A DNA stretch of 64,000 nucleotides from Nitrospira sp. (GTDB taxonomy: Bacteria; Nitrospirota; Nitrospiria; Nitrospirales; Nitrospiraceae), in NCBI GenBank assembly GCA_035968315.1, contig JAVYIN010000003.1:186001-250000 (forward strand), read 5' to 3'. Numbering within the stretch: position 1 is the first letter of the stretch; each line of letters starts with the position of its first letter. This document shows positions 53,059-61,491 of the stretch, one piece after another. The notes under the pieces were generated by a model. It saw only the letters and a list, made by a program, of their open reading frames with translations, was not told the origin of the DNA and did no database searches. The translations under genes and the position numbers were made by a program.

Positions 53059-54930
53059 TTAGGCTTCCTGCGACGACGACGGCGCCAAGGCCGGAGGCTT
53101 CTCCTCAAAGAACTCCTCCCCCATCACCGGCTGCTGCCCGCGCTGACACATCCAGAACAACCCCAACACCGCGCCCCAAAAGACCACCATGTTGAGCGTG
53201 ACCATTTTCGCGGCGAATTCCAGATCCGGCGTAAAGGCCCAGGGAGACACATCCGCCATCAGCTCGCTCACATGCCAGGCCAATCGTCCGGACGACCGAA
53301 TATAGCCCATCAGCCCCATCACCCAGGTGAAGGCCGCCGCCAAGCCAAAGAGCCCCACCATCCCGCGCACCGAAATCTTTCCCCATTGCACCGGGCCGTG
53401 CACAATCGAGCCTCTCAGCATGAGACGGTTGATGATGACCCCAGCCACAATCACCGTCAGCGTGGTAAAGGCTTGCGGCGAAGAGAGTCCGACGCGGATC
53501 TTCGCGGGCAGATAGAATCCATAAATCGACAGCCAGATCACATTCACCATGCCCACCGCATACAACGTCCCGATCAGCGCATTGCCGGTCTTGACCCACG
53601 ACACCGTCATCGTGCGATTCGCCCGGCGATAGTAGAGAAAGCTGAGGGCCGTGATGAGGATCATCACGTTCACCGCGCCGTTCTTCGCCGACATGACCCC
53701 GTAGTTCCCGACCACCGGATGCTGCGCCCCGCCCATGGCCTTCACTTCACCGGCCGACATCATCACCGTGTGCGGCGTCAGCCAGATAAACAGCGCCAGC
53801 GTCAGAACCCCGAGCAGGAACTGGTAGTACGGCTGATAGCGCTCCCCGCCCTTGATCCGCGCCATGCTTTGCCAAATGTAATAGTTGATCCCCAGCAGCA
53901 GCGCCCCGATCAACAACGCCTGCACGACAAACAGCCAGGTCAACAGCCCGCCCATCATCGTCACGCCCATGCTCTGGCTGAAGGCATACACCGAACGCAT
54001 CAACCAATAGCCGGCGATCGGCATCGGCAGCAGCGCGCAGACCGTGACAAACAGGAAAATATAGCCGACCCAATCGAAATAGGCCCGCTCCTCGCTGGTC
54101 TTGCTGGTGAAAAACCGGTAACAGGCGTAGGCCAGCACCACCGCGCCGCCGGACATAATGTCCGCGAGAAACCGGTGGACGTTGAGCGGATTCCAGAGAG
54201 ACGAATGGAGCAAATGCCACACGTTCCCCAGAAACCGGCCCTGCGCATCCACACCGGCCGGAGCCATCATAAACGCCGACCAGGCATTCGCCAGCAGCAG
54301 CAAGGCCGTGCCGAAAATATTCGTCAGGACGCCGATGGCGGCATGGATCCACTTCAATCCGCGTTCAGCCATCCGATTCCAGCTGTAGTAATAGAGAATC
54401 AGCAGCAGCGACTCCCCGACAAACACGATGGCGTAGACCGGCATGAAGGACTTGAAGGTTCCGCCCATGTACTTCATGAACGACGGATAGAAGTAGATGA
54501 ACATGGACAGCATGAGGCTCCCGACCACCGCCGTCACCGAGAGGGCCAGCAACGCGACCTTCGCCAAGTCTCTGGCCAGGCCGTCGTAGCGCAGCGACAA
54601 CGCCGGTTTTTTCGTGATGAGCCCGACAAATTCCAGCAAGGCGCAAAACAGCGGCAGCGCGAGGACGAATCCGCCGAAGTAGGTATGCTGCTGCGTCACG
54701 AACCAGACCAGCAACCGGCTGTCGAATGACCCGATCCGTGAATAGACGGTCTCATGAGGACCCGGAGCCGGCGGACCCTGCGGCGTCCCCGGCGTCTTAA
54801 AATACAAATCCGTCGTCTCCTCGGCGAAGGAGAGGCCCTGCGTCCCCCACCCCATTCCCACGAGACTGACCAAGAGCAGCAGCCCTGCCCAGAACGCCAC
54901 TGAAAGAGAGCCGAATCGTGTCATACGCAT
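53059..54930 (-). CDS. Cytochrome bd-superfamily oxidase-like subunit, no quinol loop (copy 2)
   Basis: 623 residues from the ATG at 54930 (MRMTRFGSLSVAFWAGLLLL). Same architecture as the protein at 47584-49497: signal/anchor, then about 14 helices. Matching landmarks are TQQHTYFGGFVLALPLF, IVFVGESLLLILYYYSWNRM, LLANAWSAFMMAPAGVD, WHLLHSSLWNPLNVHRF, TPHTVMM, GAQHPVVGNYGVMSAKNG and RLAWHVSEL. No GRQPW quinol motif. A distinct paralogue in a different operon without any c cytochrome, so its electron donor is unclear. Four bases separate its ATG from the preceding stop. Confidence 0.85.
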   Translation of the reverse strand: MRMTRFGSLSVAFWAGLLLLVSLVGMGWGTQGLSFAEETTDLYFKTPGTPQGPPAPGPHETVYSRIGSFDSRLLVWFVTQQHTYFGGFVLALPLFCALLEFVGLITKKPALSLRYDGLARDLAKVALLALSVTAVVGSLMLSMFIYFYPSFMKYMGGTFKSFMPVYAIVFVGESLLLILYYYSWNRMAERGLKWIHAAIGVLTNIFGTALLLLANAWSAFMMAPAGVDAQGRFLGNVWHLLHSSLWNPLNVHRFLADIMSGGAVVLAYACYRFFTSKTSEERAYFDWVGYIFLFVTVCALLPMPIAGYWLMRSVYAFSQSMGVTMMGGLLTWLFVVQALLIGALLLGINYYIWQSMARIKGGERYQPYYQFLLGVLTLALFIWLTPHTVMMSAGEVKAMGGAQHPVVGNYGVMSAKNGAVNVMILITALSFLYYRRANRTMTVSWVKTGNALIGTLYAVGMVNVIWLSIYGFYLPAKIRVGLSSPQAFTTLTVIVAGVIINRLMLRGSIVHGPVQWGKISVRGMVGLFGLAAAFTWVMGLMGYIRSSGRLAWHVSELMADVSPWAFTPDLEFAAKMVTLNMVVFWGAVLGLFWMCQRGQQPVMGEEFFEEKPPALAPSSSQEA

Positions 54931-54934
54931 GTCA

Positions 54935-55990
54935 TTACGCCTTTGAACCGGGAACCGCGGAGACCGCAGCCGTGCCCCCGATCGTCTTCCCGAGAATCCC
55001 CATGACAAACGGACAACGCAGCAACGCCGACGAGAGCCCTTGCCCTTGCGCCTCTTCCACATGCCGCCGATATCCGAGATAGTAACAATACAACGCCATC
55101 ATGGCCGCCACGCCTCCGCCGCTCGCCACCGCATAGGGCGGAGACAAGCCCGGCTGCCTCAGCACAAAAATCACAAATCCCGCCGCCACCAAATAGTAGG
55201 TTGACGCAAAGGCCAGCCCCGGCCACCACCAATATTTCAACAGCTCACCGGGAGCCGTCTGCCTGAGCCCTTGCATCCACGGCGCCGCCGGCCGGAGCCC
55301 GCCGAAATAGGCACAGAGGGCGACCGTGCCACCCAGCACCGTGACCGCCGCCAACTGAATCAGCGCGGCGATCTGATGATCCGCTGAAACACTCCCCAGT
55401 GCGGCGCCCAGTGCGCCAAGCACCAGGCCGGCCACGACCCAAGAGCTCAGTGGTGCCGGCTGCGCGCTCACCATGGCACGAAGCTCCGTGCCATCCGGGA
55501 AGGTCGGAAACGGCCGCCCCAACACCGCCATCTTTCGCACATGCCCGATTTCAAACGCGTCCCGCGCCACCGCCGTGCAGGAAATGATAATCGCCATCAT
55601 GGCCGGGCCATCCGGATGTTTCAGATAGTCGTATCCCACCAGCCAGAGCAGCGCCAGCACCAGCAACGATAGCTGCACTCCGTAGACAAAGCCAATCCAG
55701 CCGGCCAGCCAGCCAAGCCTGCGAAGGCCATCGGCAGGAACGATCTCCCGCCAGGCAACCGCACGCCCGACGCGATAGGCCAGCAACGCCGTCACGACCG
55801 CCACCAGCCCGCTGACCGCTAACAGCACCACCGGTTCCGTCAACGGCAGCAGATGCTTCGCCAGCCGGTACACCCCAAACGCCACGAGGCCGGGAACGAA
55901 CATCACAATCCGCTTGGTTTTTCGGACCGACTCTTCCGTCACCGCCAGCGTCAAACTGGGCAACACCCGCAATGCCATCCGATGCAGCAT
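54935..55990 (-). CDS. Polytopic membrane protein of unknown function, oxidase partner candidate
   Basis: 351 residues with about nine hydrophobic helices (VMFVPGLVAFGVYRLAKHLL, VVLLAVSGLVAVVTALLAYR, LGWLAGWIGFVYGVQLSLLVL, WWWPGLAFASTYYLVAAGFVI). No family recognised. Its stop is four bases before the start of the second bd-like subunit, so translation is probably coupled. It could be the second structural subunit, in the place CydB takes in classical bd oxidases, but no CydB motif is visible. Confidence 0.7.
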   Translation of the reverse strand: MLHRMALRVLPSLTLAVTEESVRKTKRIVMFVPGLVAFGVYRLAKHLLPLTEPVVLLAVSGLVAVVTALLAYRVGRAVAWREIVPADGLRRLGWLAGWIGFVYGVQLSLLVLALLWLVGYDYLKHPDGPAMMAIIISCTAVARDAFEIGHVRKMAVLGRPFPTFPDGTELRAMVSAQPAPLSSWVVAGLVLGALGAALGSVSADHQIAALIQLAAVTVLGGTVALCAYFGGLRPAAPWMQGLRQTAPGELLKYWWWPGLAFASTYYLVAAGFVIFVLRQPGLSPPYAVASGGGVAAMMALYCYYLGYRRHVEEAQGQGLSSALLRCPFVMGILGKTIGGTAAVSAVPGSKA

Positions 55991-56007
55991 AATTGACTCG
56001 TTAGACG

Positions 56008-56065
56008 TAAGACGTGAAACGCGAAACGACAGGCTCTAATTTCGTTTTACTTTTCACGTTTCTCC
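56008..56065. repeat. Degenerate GTGAAACG repeat, copy D, both orientations
   Basis: GACGTGAAACGCGAAACG and, about 25 bases later, TTCGTTTTACTTTTCACG and CACGTTTC form an imperfect inverted repeat in the gap between the PCP_red gene and the polytopic gene. Related to the copies near 2857, 6556 and 18869. Confidence 0.5.
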
Positions 56066-56067
56066 CA

Positions 56068-56562
56068 TCACGCCTTCTGCGCCGCCATCCCGAAATACTT
56101 CGCCTTGATCTCTTCCATCAACGCAACCGTGATTCGCGTCTGTCCGCGGTCTGCCGCCGTGCGTTCCAATTCCACACGGGCCATGGCACGCACCGGGGCC
56201 GGCACCTTATCCAATCGCCGTTCCGCTTCAGGGTCCCACACAATCCGCTCGCCGGTGCGCGGCCGCAGCAATGTCTCGTAAGCCACGACGCGCTCACCCC
56301 TGATCCGCACATCCTGCTCGACTTCTTCGCGTACGAGCGGGGCCAGATACGGCGGCATCCGCTCCAGCCGGTGCAAGGCCTCGTCCGTCCAGGTCAACCG
56401 ATCGATCAGCCCGCTCAGCTGCCCGGCCGGCACATCCACGCCGACTTTCAGGCCGCACCCGCGGCACTCCGAGCGCACAAACCATTGCGGCACCCCGTCC
56501 TCACCGGTTCGTTCCTCAACACCCTCCGTGTGCATCCAGCGCCCACAGCCGCAGGTCAACAT
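56068..56562 (-). CDS. PCP_red-domain protein with zinc-ribbon start
   Basis: 164 residues. The start (LTCGCGRWMHTEG ... RSECRGCGLKV) carries two Cys pairs, a probable zinc or iron-sulfur site. Two tandem ~45-residue repeats follow: WTDEALHRLERMPPYLAPLVR and WDPEAERRLDKVPAPVRAMAR, both resembling the PCP_red domain at the end of the light-independent protochlorophyllide reductase B subunit. No photosynthesis genes are nearby, so it must have another role, possibly in cofactor assembly. It starts three bases after DUF420 ends. Confidence 0.8.
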   Translation of the reverse strand: MLTCGCGRWMHTEGVEERTGEDGVPQWFVRSECRGCGLKVGVDVPAGQLSGLIDRLTWTDEALHRLERMPPYLAPLVREEVEQDVRIRGERVVAYETLLRPRTGERIVWDPEAERRLDKVPAPVRAMARVELERTAADRGQTRITVALMEEIKAKYFGMAAQKA

Positions 56563-56565
56563 CGC

Positions 56566-57279
56566 TTAGCCAATCTTGCCGGGATAAAAAATATAGAGCA
56601 TCGCGTAGGTGGTGGTCCCGGTAATGAACAGCACACAATAGATGATCATCGTAAACAGGCCGAGCGCCCGGTGCCGCCGCGCGCCGTTCGGCCAGATCCG
56701 CTGAATCGTCATCTCAATGGAAAAGACAAACGCCACGAGGGCGAGGAGGCCAAGATAGACCTCCATTTTCCTCAGTGAGAATCCCGCCGTCGCCACTCGA
56801 GAGAGGAACAGCAGCACGACTACAGCCGTCACGGCCCCGAAAATGAGGCCCACCTTCCGCCATGACGTCAGCAGGAGCGACTCCTTGAGCGTGCGCACCC
56901 CATCCAATACCTGTTGGGACCGAAAGCCCAGCACGATCATGTAGACCGCCATGACCAAGCCGATGATCACCAGAATGATGTGGAGCGTCAGGACGGGAAT
57001 AAACACATAATCGTAGAGCGCCTGCGAGCCGCCGAACCCTTCCTTCCCCTCAAAGGCCAGAACCCCAAGCTGCCGGAAGAGATAATAGGCGACGAAGAAA
57101 CTGAGCATCGCGATCATGCCACCGAGCATCAGCCAATGATGCGCATGCGCCCGATTCCGTTTGGCCTGAATCCAGCCGATCACGAAAAGCGCGGTGAAGA
57201 ACGTCGCCATCAACTGGCTGACGTCAGCGCCGACCGTGGCGTGTGTGCCAAAGAAGCCCGGATCGCGTAACCAGTCCAT
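56566..57279 (-). CDS. DUF420 family membrane protein (CtaM/YozB-like)
   Basis: 237 residues with six to seven membrane helices. The DUF420 signature is visible: FFTALFVIGWIQAKRNRAHAHHWLM, LYDYVFIPVLTLHIILVIIGL and RRHRALGLFTMIIYCVLFITGTTTY, including several His residues in membrane positions. The family includes CtaM, which helps assemble heme-copper oxidases. Its presence in this operon suggests a helper or subunit role for the bd-like oxidase. Confidence 0.8.
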   Translation of the reverse strand: MDWLRDPGFFGTHATVGADVSQLMATFFTALFVIGWIQAKRNRAHAHHWLMLGGMIAMLSFFVAYYLFRQLGVLAFEGKEGFGGSQALYDYVFIPVLTLHIILVIIGLVMAVYMIVLGFRSQQVLDGVRTLKESLLLTSWRKVGLIFGAVTAVVVLLFLSRVATAGFSLRKMEVYLGLLALVAFVFSIEMTIQRIWPNGARRHRALGLFTMIIYCVLFITGTTTYAMLYIFYPGKIG

Positions 57280-57294
57280 GAATCCTGCGCCCCT

Positions 57295-58275
57295 TTATCC
57301 CTTGATGCCCTGCACGACCGCCGTCCGCTCCAGCTCCGTGACCGAGGCAAACCCGGCCGCCGTCATCCACTGGATCGCTTCGCCGGTCTTGTAGCACCCG
57401 CCCTGTTGCGTGTTGACCAAAATATGGACCGCGAAGGCCGTGGTCCAGGCCGGACCGGTCCCCGCGTCATCGAGAAAACGATCCTTAATCACCAACCGCC
57501 CCCCCGGCGCGAGATGCGTGAACACTTTTTTGACCAGCGCCGCATTCGTCTCAAAATCTTGATAGTGCAGAATGTCGGACATGAGGGCGACATCGTAGGG
57601 GCCGCCCAGGGCATCCTGGTTGAAATTCCCCGGATGCAGCGCGATCCGCGATTCCAGCCCCGCCTCTTTCACCGTGCGCTCGGTCAGCCGCAACGTCGCA
57701 GGCAAATCGAACACCGTTGCCGTCAATTCCGGGTACACCCGGCAAAAGGCAATCGAGTTGGTCCCGGCCCCGCCCCCCAAGTCCAGCAGACGCACCGGCC
57801 CAGAGAGCTGCAGGCGCTTCGCCAAATCAGGGCCGCTCTGCTGGCCGATTCGATGCAAGACGGCCAGCACATTGCCGCCAAGTTCCGGATCGGTTTCAAA
57901 GACATGGCGATCGACGGCTCGCTGGCCGGTTTTGATCGTCTGCTCCAGCTTGCCCCAATTCTCCCATTCGGCATCGTGCAGCAACAGCAGATGCCCGATA
58001 TATTGAGGAGATTGCCGCACCAAATGAGTCTCGGCAGCCGACGCATTCCCGTAGGTTTCGCCGTCTTTGTTCAAGAGACGCATCGCCACCAAGGCATTGA
58101 GCAATAGCGCCAGCGTCCGTTCGTGCGCGCCAATCCTGGCCGCAATTTCAGCGGCCGTTTTCCGCTTGCCATCCAACGCGGAAAAGACGTCCAGACGGAC
58201 GGCCGTCAGCAGGATTTTGGTTTCCCAGTAATAGCCGAGCTGAAAGATTTCCGCGAGTGAGAGTTCCCGTGACAC
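57295..58275 (-). CDS. SAM-dependent O-methyltransferase, family 2
   Basis: 326 residues from a GTG at 58275 behind AAGGGGA. N-terminal winged-helix dimerisation domain (KILLTAVRLDVFSALDGKRKTAAEIAARIGAHERTLALLL in outline) and a C-terminal methyltransferase fold with the SAM loop LLDLGGGAGTNSIAF and ALMSDILHYQDFE. Resembles acetylserotonin/hydroxyneurosporene O-methyltransferases; substrate unknown. First gene of the ten-gene operon down to 50045. Confidence 0.85.
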   Translation of the reverse strand: MSRELSLAEIFQLGYYWETKILLTAVRLDVFSALDGKRKTAAEIAARIGAHERTLALLLNALVAMRLLNKDGETYGNASAAETHLVRQSPQYIGHLLLLHDAEWENWGKLEQTIKTGQRAVDRHVFETDPELGGNVLAVLHRIGQQSGPDLAKRLQLSGPVRLLDLGGGAGTNSIAFCRVYPELTATVFDLPATLRLTERTVKEAGLESRIALHPGNFNQDALGGPYDVALMSDILHYQDFETNAALVKKVFTHLAPGGRLVIKDRFLDDAGTGPAWTTAFAVHILVNTQQGGCYKTGEAIQWMTAAGFASVTELERTAVVQGIKG

Positions 58276-58314
58276 ACCAATCCCCTTGAGCCTGAATGGC
58301 CTAAAAATTCAGGC

Positions 58315-58344
58315 ATCTTACCCAGTTCAGAAAGTGAAAGGCAA
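58315..58344 (-). promoter_or_regulatory. Candidate promoter of the second oxidase operon
   Basis: On the minus strand TTGCCT (58344-58339), 18 bases, TAAGAT (58320-58315). A small hairpin, CCTGAAT/ATTCAGG (58291-58313), lies in the leader before the methyltransferase GTG. Confidence 0.45.
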
Positions 58345-58371
58345 GGCAGCCGGACGCGGAACCGAGGCGGC

Positions 58372-58407
58372 AGAAACACAAAGGGCAGCGGATTGCTCCG
58401 CTGCCCT
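58372..58407 (-). terminator. Terminator after the copper-site protein gene
   Basis: A perfect 11-bp stem, AGGGCAGCGGA / TCCGCTGCCCT with loop TTGC (58382-58407), followed on the minus strand by TTTGTGTTT. It is about 37 bases after the stop. Confidence 0.75.
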
Positions 58408-58444
58408 CGATGAGGCGAGTGACCTCGCCGGAAGAATAGAAACC

Positions 58445-59242
58445 TTACTTGATCTCGGCCTTGAGGTTCGCGGTGCCGCCATCGGCCACTTCCACCTCAA
58501 ACTCGACCTTCTTGCCCTTCGCGGCAAAGGGGTGCCAGGCCACCACTTTGTGCTTGCCGGCCGGGACATCCTTGAGCTCGAACGAACCGTCTTCCTTCAC
58601 AACGGCATAGTGCTTGTTCGAAACCGGGAGGAAGAAGGACTGCATGAACTCATGCTGGTCGCACTGCAACCGATAGTAGCCTTCCTTTTCGGCGCCGCCG
58701 CGGAACGTCACCGGCTTCTCGAGCTTGTCACCCTTCTTGGCGAGACCGATGTTGAAACCGGTCGCCGAGGTGGAGCCCTTCACGGTGAAGCTGTGCGGGT
58801 TGTGGAGCACGCCTTCCTTGGACTTGGGATCGTCAGGATCCGCATCGTGGTTCTCGGCGCGGAAGTTCTTGTTGTTGACCACGATGCCCGTGAACGGGAG
58901 GAATTCGCAGAATTCCGCGACCACATCCGTGCCGGCATAGGCATCCATGAACGCCTTGTCTTCGATATCGACCACGGCCACAACCGCACCCTTCAGACCA
59001 CCATCCTTGCCCACTTCGATGGTCTTGAGGAAACGCTTATCGCCATCCATCAAGCTCTTGTTCGGGTTCTTCGGGCAGAACTTGGGATTCGGGAACTTGG
59101 CGAAGGAGAATTCCTTCTGCTCAGCTTTCCCGGCATAGGTCACTTTCCCGGCAATGGTTCCGCCGGCATTCGCAGCCAACGGCGCTGCAATCAACGCCAC
59201 TGCGGCCGCACCAAACACAACTGATAACGCACCCTTCTTCAT
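58445..59242 (-). CDS. Secreted cupredoxin-like protein with regulatory-type beta domain
   Basis: 265 residues with a signal peptide (VVFGAAAVALIAAPLAANA). The mature part starts with a carboxypeptidase-regulatory-like strand set (GTIAGKVTYAGKAEQ). A blue-copper-type ligand set is visible: His in HNPHSFTVKG and Cys-His-Met in LQCDQHEFM (C-x2-H-x2-M, the amicyanin spacing). It ends with a second regulatory-like domain (GSFELKDVPAGKHKVVAWHP). Probably a periplasmic electron carrier or copper protein. A consensus promoter and terminator make it a single-gene unit. Confidence 0.75.
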   Translation of the reverse strand: MKKGALSVVFGAAAVALIAAPLAANAGGTIAGKVTYAGKAEQKEFSFAKFPNPKFCPKNPNKSLMDGDKRFLKTIEVGKDGGLKGAVVAVVDIEDKAFMDAYAGTDVVAEFCEFLPFTGIVVNNKNFRAENHDADPDDPKSKEGVLHNPHSFTVKGSTSATGFNIGLAKKGDKLEKPVTFRGGAEKEGYYRLQCDQHEFMQSFFLPVSNKHYAVVKEDGSFELKDVPAGKHKVVAWHPFAAKGKKVEFEVEVADGGTANLKAEIK

Positions 59243-59397
59243 GTGACTGCCTCCTTGTGATGAACTAACCGCCCCTGATTTCTTGCTTGTGATTCCCTTC
59301 CGTCACCCACCGGCCTGATGAGGAGAATGGAAGGACTCGCTTCCCCTCTGGTGTACTCGATCAACATCCTGCTGGCGAGGCTGATCTGGACCGAGTA

Positions 59398-59427
59398 TGT
59401 ATATAAAAGTCTACCGTCCCCTGTCAA
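59398..59427 (-). promoter_or_regulatory. Sigma-70 promoter of the copper-site protein
   Basis: On the minus strand TTGACA (59427-59422) with TATATA (spacer 16) or TATACA (spacer 18) as -10. The leader is about 150 bases long, which leaves space for post-transcriptional control. Confidence 0.65.
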
Positions 59428-59430
59428 TCT

Positions 59431-59453
59431 GAAACAAGGGGGCACTCTGCCCC
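59431..59453 (-). terminator. Terminator after the HEAT-repeat gene
   Basis: On the minus strand GGGGCA-GAG-TGCCCC followed by CTTGTTTC, starting nine bases after the HEAT-gene stop. Confidence 0.6.
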
Positions 59454-59461
59454 ACCCGCCA

Positions 59462-60826
59462 CTACAGTTTCCGCTGCAGCAGGTGCAGCAGCGCCCCGGC
59501 CGCCGTCGCCCGCACCGCCTCATTCGCATCGTGCAACTGCGCTTTCATCAGCGGAATCTGCTCCCGGTCCCCAATGTGGCCGAGCGAACGAATGGCCACA
59601 ATCTTCGGCCCAGGAAGCGGATCGTCCGTCAAGCCATTCAAGAACGCAATCGCATCGTTCGCATTCGGCTTTGTCGCCTTGCCCAACGCAAACGCAATCG
59701 ACGCCCGGGCGGCCGTATCGTTTTGCTGCGCCAAGGCTCTGGCAGGCTCCGCCACCTTCTCGAACGGCTGCCCGAGCTGAAGCAGCGCCGCGATCGACGC
59801 CGCCCGGACCGTCACTTGTCCATCTCCTAATAACTGCGCGATGGCCGGCACCGACTCACCTGTGCCCAGCTCAGCCAGACTCGACACGGCGGATTCGCGC
59901 ACCGCCGGGATAGGATCCTTCAGCAACAATTCGATCTTTTCGCGGGCATCTTTGCGCCCCAGCTGTCCCAGCCCTCTCGCCGCCGTCCCCCGCACCGAGG
60001 GCTGCTGATAGGTCAGCATCTCCATGAGGAGAGGCGCGCCCCGCTGATCCTTCAGATCGGCGATGGCCCTGATCGCATCGGTTCGATCATCCGGGTTGGC
60101 CGCCTCGGCGGCCTTCCGCAAATCGTCCCAGGCCTCTTTCTTCCCGAGCCTGACGAGCGCCGCATACGCGGCAATCCGCACGGGAGAGAGCTCATCCTTG
60201 GCTGCGGCCTCAATGAGCGGCAGCACAGAGGGATCGCCCGAACGTCCGAGCGCTTTCACGACGCGGGCCTTCACCAGCCCGGCCTGATCCTCCAGCGCGC
60301 CGCGCAACTTCTTCGACTTTCGACCGGCTTCCGACCGGCCCAGCCCTTCGACCGCCAGCACGCGCACCGGTCCCGACCCATCGCTCAACCCGTCTTCGAA
60401 AAACGGCACCGCCTCGGCGGAATCGATTTCCTTCAACGCCGTGTAGGCCGCGCCGCGCATCTGCTCGCGCATGTCCTTCACGAGCACGACGATCATGCCG
60501 AGCGCCACCTCGCGCAACACCGGCTCATCGTCGTGCTTGAGAGCCTGGGCCAGCAGATCGTACTCCTCCAGCGCGTCTTTGGGCTTGCCCAGATTAATCA
60601 GCGACCGGATTTTGAGCCGCCTGACATCGGGCGCCGCTCCTTTCTCTTTATCAAGCTTGGCCAGCTCATCAAGCGCCTGCTGGTACGCCTTTTTCTCAAA
60701 GGCCGCTTGAGCCTCTTTGGGAACGGCGGGCGCTCCCGCCGTGAGCACCGACGGGCTCATTCCCGCCAGCACGCACAGCAATCCCGCGACCACGATCCCG
60801 CGACGATGGAATAGCCTTCGTGTCAT
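59462..60826 (-). CDS. Secreted HEAT-repeat protein
   Basis: 454 residues with a signal peptide (GIVVAGLLCVLAGMSPSVLTAGAP in outline). A short TPR-like start (AAFEKKAYQQALDELAKLDKE) is followed by about nine HEAT/PBS-lyase-type repeats, for example LVKARVVKALGRSGDPSVLPLIEAAAKDE and AVRESAVSSLAELGTGESVPAIAQLLG. Probably a periplasmic scaffold. Last gene of the unit that begins with the multicopper-oxidase-like gene, or of a sub-operon with the next gene upstream (20-base gap). Confidence 0.85.
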   Translation of the reverse strand: MTRRLFHRRGIVVAGLLCVLAGMSPSVLTAGAPAVPKEAQAAFEKKAYQQALDELAKLDKEKGAAPDVRRLKIRSLINLGKPKDALEEYDLLAQALKHDDEPVLREVALGMIVVLVKDMREQMRGAAYTALKEIDSAEAVPFFEDGLSDGSGPVRVLAVEGLGRSEAGRKSKKLRGALEDQAGLVKARVVKALGRSGDPSVLPLIEAAAKDELSPVRIAAYAALVRLGKKEAWDDLRKAAEAANPDDRTDAIRAIADLKDQRGAPLLMEMLTYQQPSVRGTAARGLGQLGRKDAREKIELLLKDPIPAVRESAVSSLAELGTGESVPAIAQLLGDGQVTVRAASIAALLQLGQPFEKVAEPARALAQQNDTAARASIAFALGKATKPNANDAIAFLNGLTDDPLPGPKIVAIRSLGHIGDREQIPLMKAQLHDANEAVRATAAGALLHLLQRKL

Positions 60827-60846
60827 CCTGTTTCCTTGCCGCCCCG

Positions 60847-61491
60847 TTACCCTTGCACTCTGGGCCCGGCGGGGCTCGCTCGTTTTTTATATCCGGGCGG
60901 TTCGTCGAAATAATAATCCGGCTGCGGCGAGAGGCGAATCCGTTCGTACGCGATCGACCAATCCCGGTCGCGGCTCACCAGCTTCAACACGATCCCCGCT
61001 TCCACATCGACCCATTCGAAAAACCGTTCAACCCGGCCATGGCGATCCGTCTGCACCTCGAACAATTGCGCCGCGCGGCCGACCGCCGTGGCCTCTCCGA
61101 CCAACACCCGTTCCTTCTCGCCCGGCAAGGCCGGACGAACCGGCAGCACATCATCCACATCCACCGGCGTGACCAGCAACTCCTTCCGCTGCGCAAGCAG
61201 ATACCAGGTTTCGGCCTTGTCCAAGCGAACGATCTCGATCGCGGCATACCCATAGTCGGTCTTGAGGGCATACTTATACTCCAGACGGATCCGGTCCTCC
61301 TTCGCAAAGACTTGCGCCTGATGCCGACGGCCGTTCACCTGCTTGATGAGCGTCCCGGAAAATTCAACGGCCGGTGCCGCCGCCTCACCGCCCCACGCCT
61401 GGCCGAGTACGCTGCCTGACAGGAACGCCAGCCCGAGACACAGTAATCGGACTGGCGCCCTCATGCGAACGGTGGCGGGGAAGGGCCTCAA
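60847..61491 (-). CDS. Secreted hypothetical protein, DUF4412/LolA-like fold
   Basis: 214 residues with a signal peptide (LLCLGLAFLSGSVLGQAWG). The mature sequence alternates strands: VEFSGTLIKQVNGRRHQAQVF, IEIVRLDKAETWYLLAQRKEL, and a late FFEWVDVEAGIVLKLVSRDRDW, resembling the half-barrel of outer-membrane lipoprotein carriers or DUF4412. Function unknown. The ATG overlaps the stop of the copper-site protein upstream by four bases. Confidence 0.65.
   Translation of the reverse strand: MRPFPATVRMRAPVRLLCLGLAFLSGSVLGQAWGGEAAAPAVEFSGTLIKQVNGRRHQAQVFAKEDRIRLEYKYALKTDYGYAAIEIVRLDKAETWYLLAQRKELLVTPVDVDDVLPVRPALPGEKERVLVGEATAVGRAAQLFEVQTDRHGRVERFFEWVDVEAGIVLKLVSRDRDWSIAYERIRLSPQPDYYFDEPPGYKKRASPAGPRVQG

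Noticed and set aside
56068-56562. Protochlorophyllide reductase subunit
   Set aside because: Only the short C-terminal PCP_red-like domain is present, and there are no other chlorophyll biosynthesis genes.
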